Of a stretch of DNA of 64,000 nt, positions 62,165 to 64,000 are shown piece by piece (positions within the stretch are counted from its first letter, which is position 1; every line of letters begins with the position of its first letter). The translations under genes were made by a program, and so were the position numbers. The stretch is from Epiperipatus broadwayi (lineage: Eukaryota; Onychophora; Udeonychophora; Euonychophora; Peripatidae), in the NCBI GenBank assembly GCA_028023455.1, contig JAQFVV010012506.1:2784714-2848713 (forward strand), written 5' to 3'. Below the pieces are notes generated by a model. The model was not told where the DNA came from and ran no database searches. It was given only the letters and a program-made list of their open reading frames with translations.

Positions 62165-64000
62165 AATCTAAGATTGATATCTTTGATTTTTGAAAATGTT
62201 TAACAAACTCTTAGTTATTTTTAAAGAAAGAATTGAATGAATTTAAATTAATACATGAATAAAAATTAATTATAGGTTAATATAATTTTATCAAACTGTA
62301 TATTTATTTATTTTTTATGATGAGATGAATGTTTGAAATTATCAACTATCATTTCATTTTTTGTTATTAATTAAATATTAAATAATTGTTTTTTAAAAGT
62401 ATACTCTCTAGTCTTAATTACTTTATTTGATCCAACTCTTGTTTCATGGAATGCAGTGTGTGTGACCTTATATTATGACAGCTTATATTTTAGGATTTAG
62501 TTTTTTTCTTGAACATCCCAATAAAACTTGTTATTTATAAATAGGGAAAGCCCATGAATTGTTTAAAATTATTTATAATAAGCTAATTTATTTATTTATT
62601 TCTCTCTTGATCACAGTAATAAATTATAGAGTTCTTGATTCCTGAGCTAGATTTGTGCATAACAGCTGCTATATGGGATAGGGGGTTTATATTTTATGTA
62701 TGGGCATCTGGAGGATAATGATGATGATTCCTGGGTTGGCATGAAGAGGATATTCTTCAAAATCCATGCACTACATTTTATTTAGTTTGGTCTCTATTAG
62801 AAATTAATTTTATAGTTGGCCAATATATTAATGGTACTAAGTAGCCAGAGCATTGATAGTTATCTGCATGTTTTAATATCCCATCATTATTATTTTTGGT
62901 TATTTTCTTGTAGATTAGCACTTAAGTTTGTGCATCCAAACTATGGTTTAAACAATTTTCCAAGGTAGCAAAGGCTCAATAATTAGCCTGGTCTATAGAA
63001 GTCCTATTTCAAATCCAGTCACAAGATTGACTGTTGATTTATTTTGATAGAAGATTCATGATGATGAATGATTATTACTTTTTCAGAGTGCTGGTAAACT
63101 TATAGTTAGCTATGCTGATCTCTCAGATTGATCTATCATGCTCATCTCTTTTGAGATTAAATGTTATTTATTTATTTTTTTAACTTGATAAAAATACAAT
63201 TCATCAGATACCTGACTAACCAATTTAGAGCAGTTGATGTTCACATACTGGTGACCATCATTCTAGATATGAACTTGAATATTCCTGTAGCATTACAATT
63301 GGTGACCCTACTGTTGGCACAGTGATAATCAGGTTCTGATAATCAGTGACAACATAACATAAATCTCAGAAACATATCTGAAAAACAAAATTTCTGTATT
63401 TTTCATTTATGACAATAAATACATCAAACTTCTTCTTTTCAAAACTTGTTTTAATATGATAATAATAAATATCACATATTCCAAACAAATCCAAAAAATA
63501 TTAAAAAGTTCTAAAAATTCTCTTTAACTCAACACCTGTTTTCTATTACAAATAATCTCAACTTAATCAATTTTATTACGTTTATATACCCATCCAAAAA
63601 CATACCTTAAAAATTTAATTAACAAACCTATTATTTTCTTTTTTTTTCTGTTAACATCCTGTTTAATTCAGGTTTAATTTCACTAATGTAAATTCCTTCC
63701 TTTATCATTCTTTATAATTTTTGGATCGGTATATAAATGAAGAAATTTTGATTCAGTTGAGGTTGTTTGTAATAGAAAAAGGTGTTGAGGTAAAGATAAT
63801 TTTTAGCATCTTTTAATATTTTTTGCATTTGTTTGGAATATGTAATATTTATTATTATGTATTTGTATTTTTATTTTATTTTTAGTTTTTTAGTGTTTCT
63901 TGAAAAAGACTATGTTGGATGTATTTTATTTTTATTATAGTCATATTAAAACAAGTTTTAAAAATAAGAAGTTTGATGTATTCATTGACATATGTGGAAA
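62165..64000. other. No gene seen
   Basis: AT-rich with mixed-composition patches at 62440-62830 and 62900-63350 (possible old repeats). GTGACCCTACTGTTGGCACAG near 63302 weakly recalls a retroelement leader or SINE body. No protein recognised to the end of the window. Confidence 0.45.

Overview
This is a very AT-rich stretch (roughly three quarters A+T by eye) of an invertebrate animal genome. It has spliced exons with GT/AG borders, long introns, many microsatellites and a dense population of decayed transposable elements: Penelope-like elements, a Ty3/gypsy element, RTE-like and other LINE fragments, a mariner remnant, a tRNA-derived SINE and several unclassified repeat families. I cannot place the species; an arthropod, mollusc or cnidarian would all fit. 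There is no sign of bacterial gene organisation, CRISPR arrays or rRNA.

The one host gene I can read with confidence is a DEG/ENaC/ASIC-type sodium channel subunit on the minus strand. Three exons fit together in phase: 34336-34454 (N-terminus with the gating His-Gly), 30517-31084 (first membrane segment and start of the ectodomain) and 7360-7817 (Cys-rich ectodomain). They are separated by introns of about 3.3 kb and 22.7 kb. The second membrane segment and C-terminus must lie beyond the left edge of the window. The large intron carries a same-strand Penelope-like element (17.7-19.2 kb), a long foldback repeat (11.8-12.5 kb), a mariner remnant (22.4-23.0 kb), a decayed coiled-coil reading frame (23.4-23.9 kb), a dispersed repeat pair, and one possible small plus-strand exon (13544-13669).

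Left of the channel exons (1-7.3 kb) are a plus-strand LINE 3' fragment (2.3-3.6 kb) and a roughly 450-bp repeat arranged as a direct tandem followed by an inverted copy, forming a near-perfect palindrome with 146-bp arms (6.1-6.9 kb). The same repeat family returns at 31.7-32.2 kb and 52.0-53.4 kb, so it is dispersed.

Right of the channel (34.5-64 kb) there is no confident host exon. This part holds: a Ty3/gypsy remnant on minus whose protease runs directly into the integrase C-terminus, with reverse transcriptase missing (34.8-37.3 kb); a SINE (41.8-42.0 kb); a 481-bp tandem duplication (43.5-44.4 kb); a second LTR element represented by a tRNA-Lys-like primer binding site and a gag-like coiled coil (47.6-48.3 kb); a longer but broken Penelope-like element (49.0-51.4 kb); a coiled-coil remnant (54.2-54.6 kb); an inverted pair of Penelope-like 3' ends (57.2-57.8 kb); two opposing RTE-like LINE fragments (59.0-60.9 kb); and a 34-bp-period minisatellite (61.45-61.71 kb).

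The mobile elements show stop codons, frameshifts, truncations or lost catalytic residues, so none looks autonomous. Most of the remaining sequence is AT-rich intron or intergenic DNA in which I see no gene.
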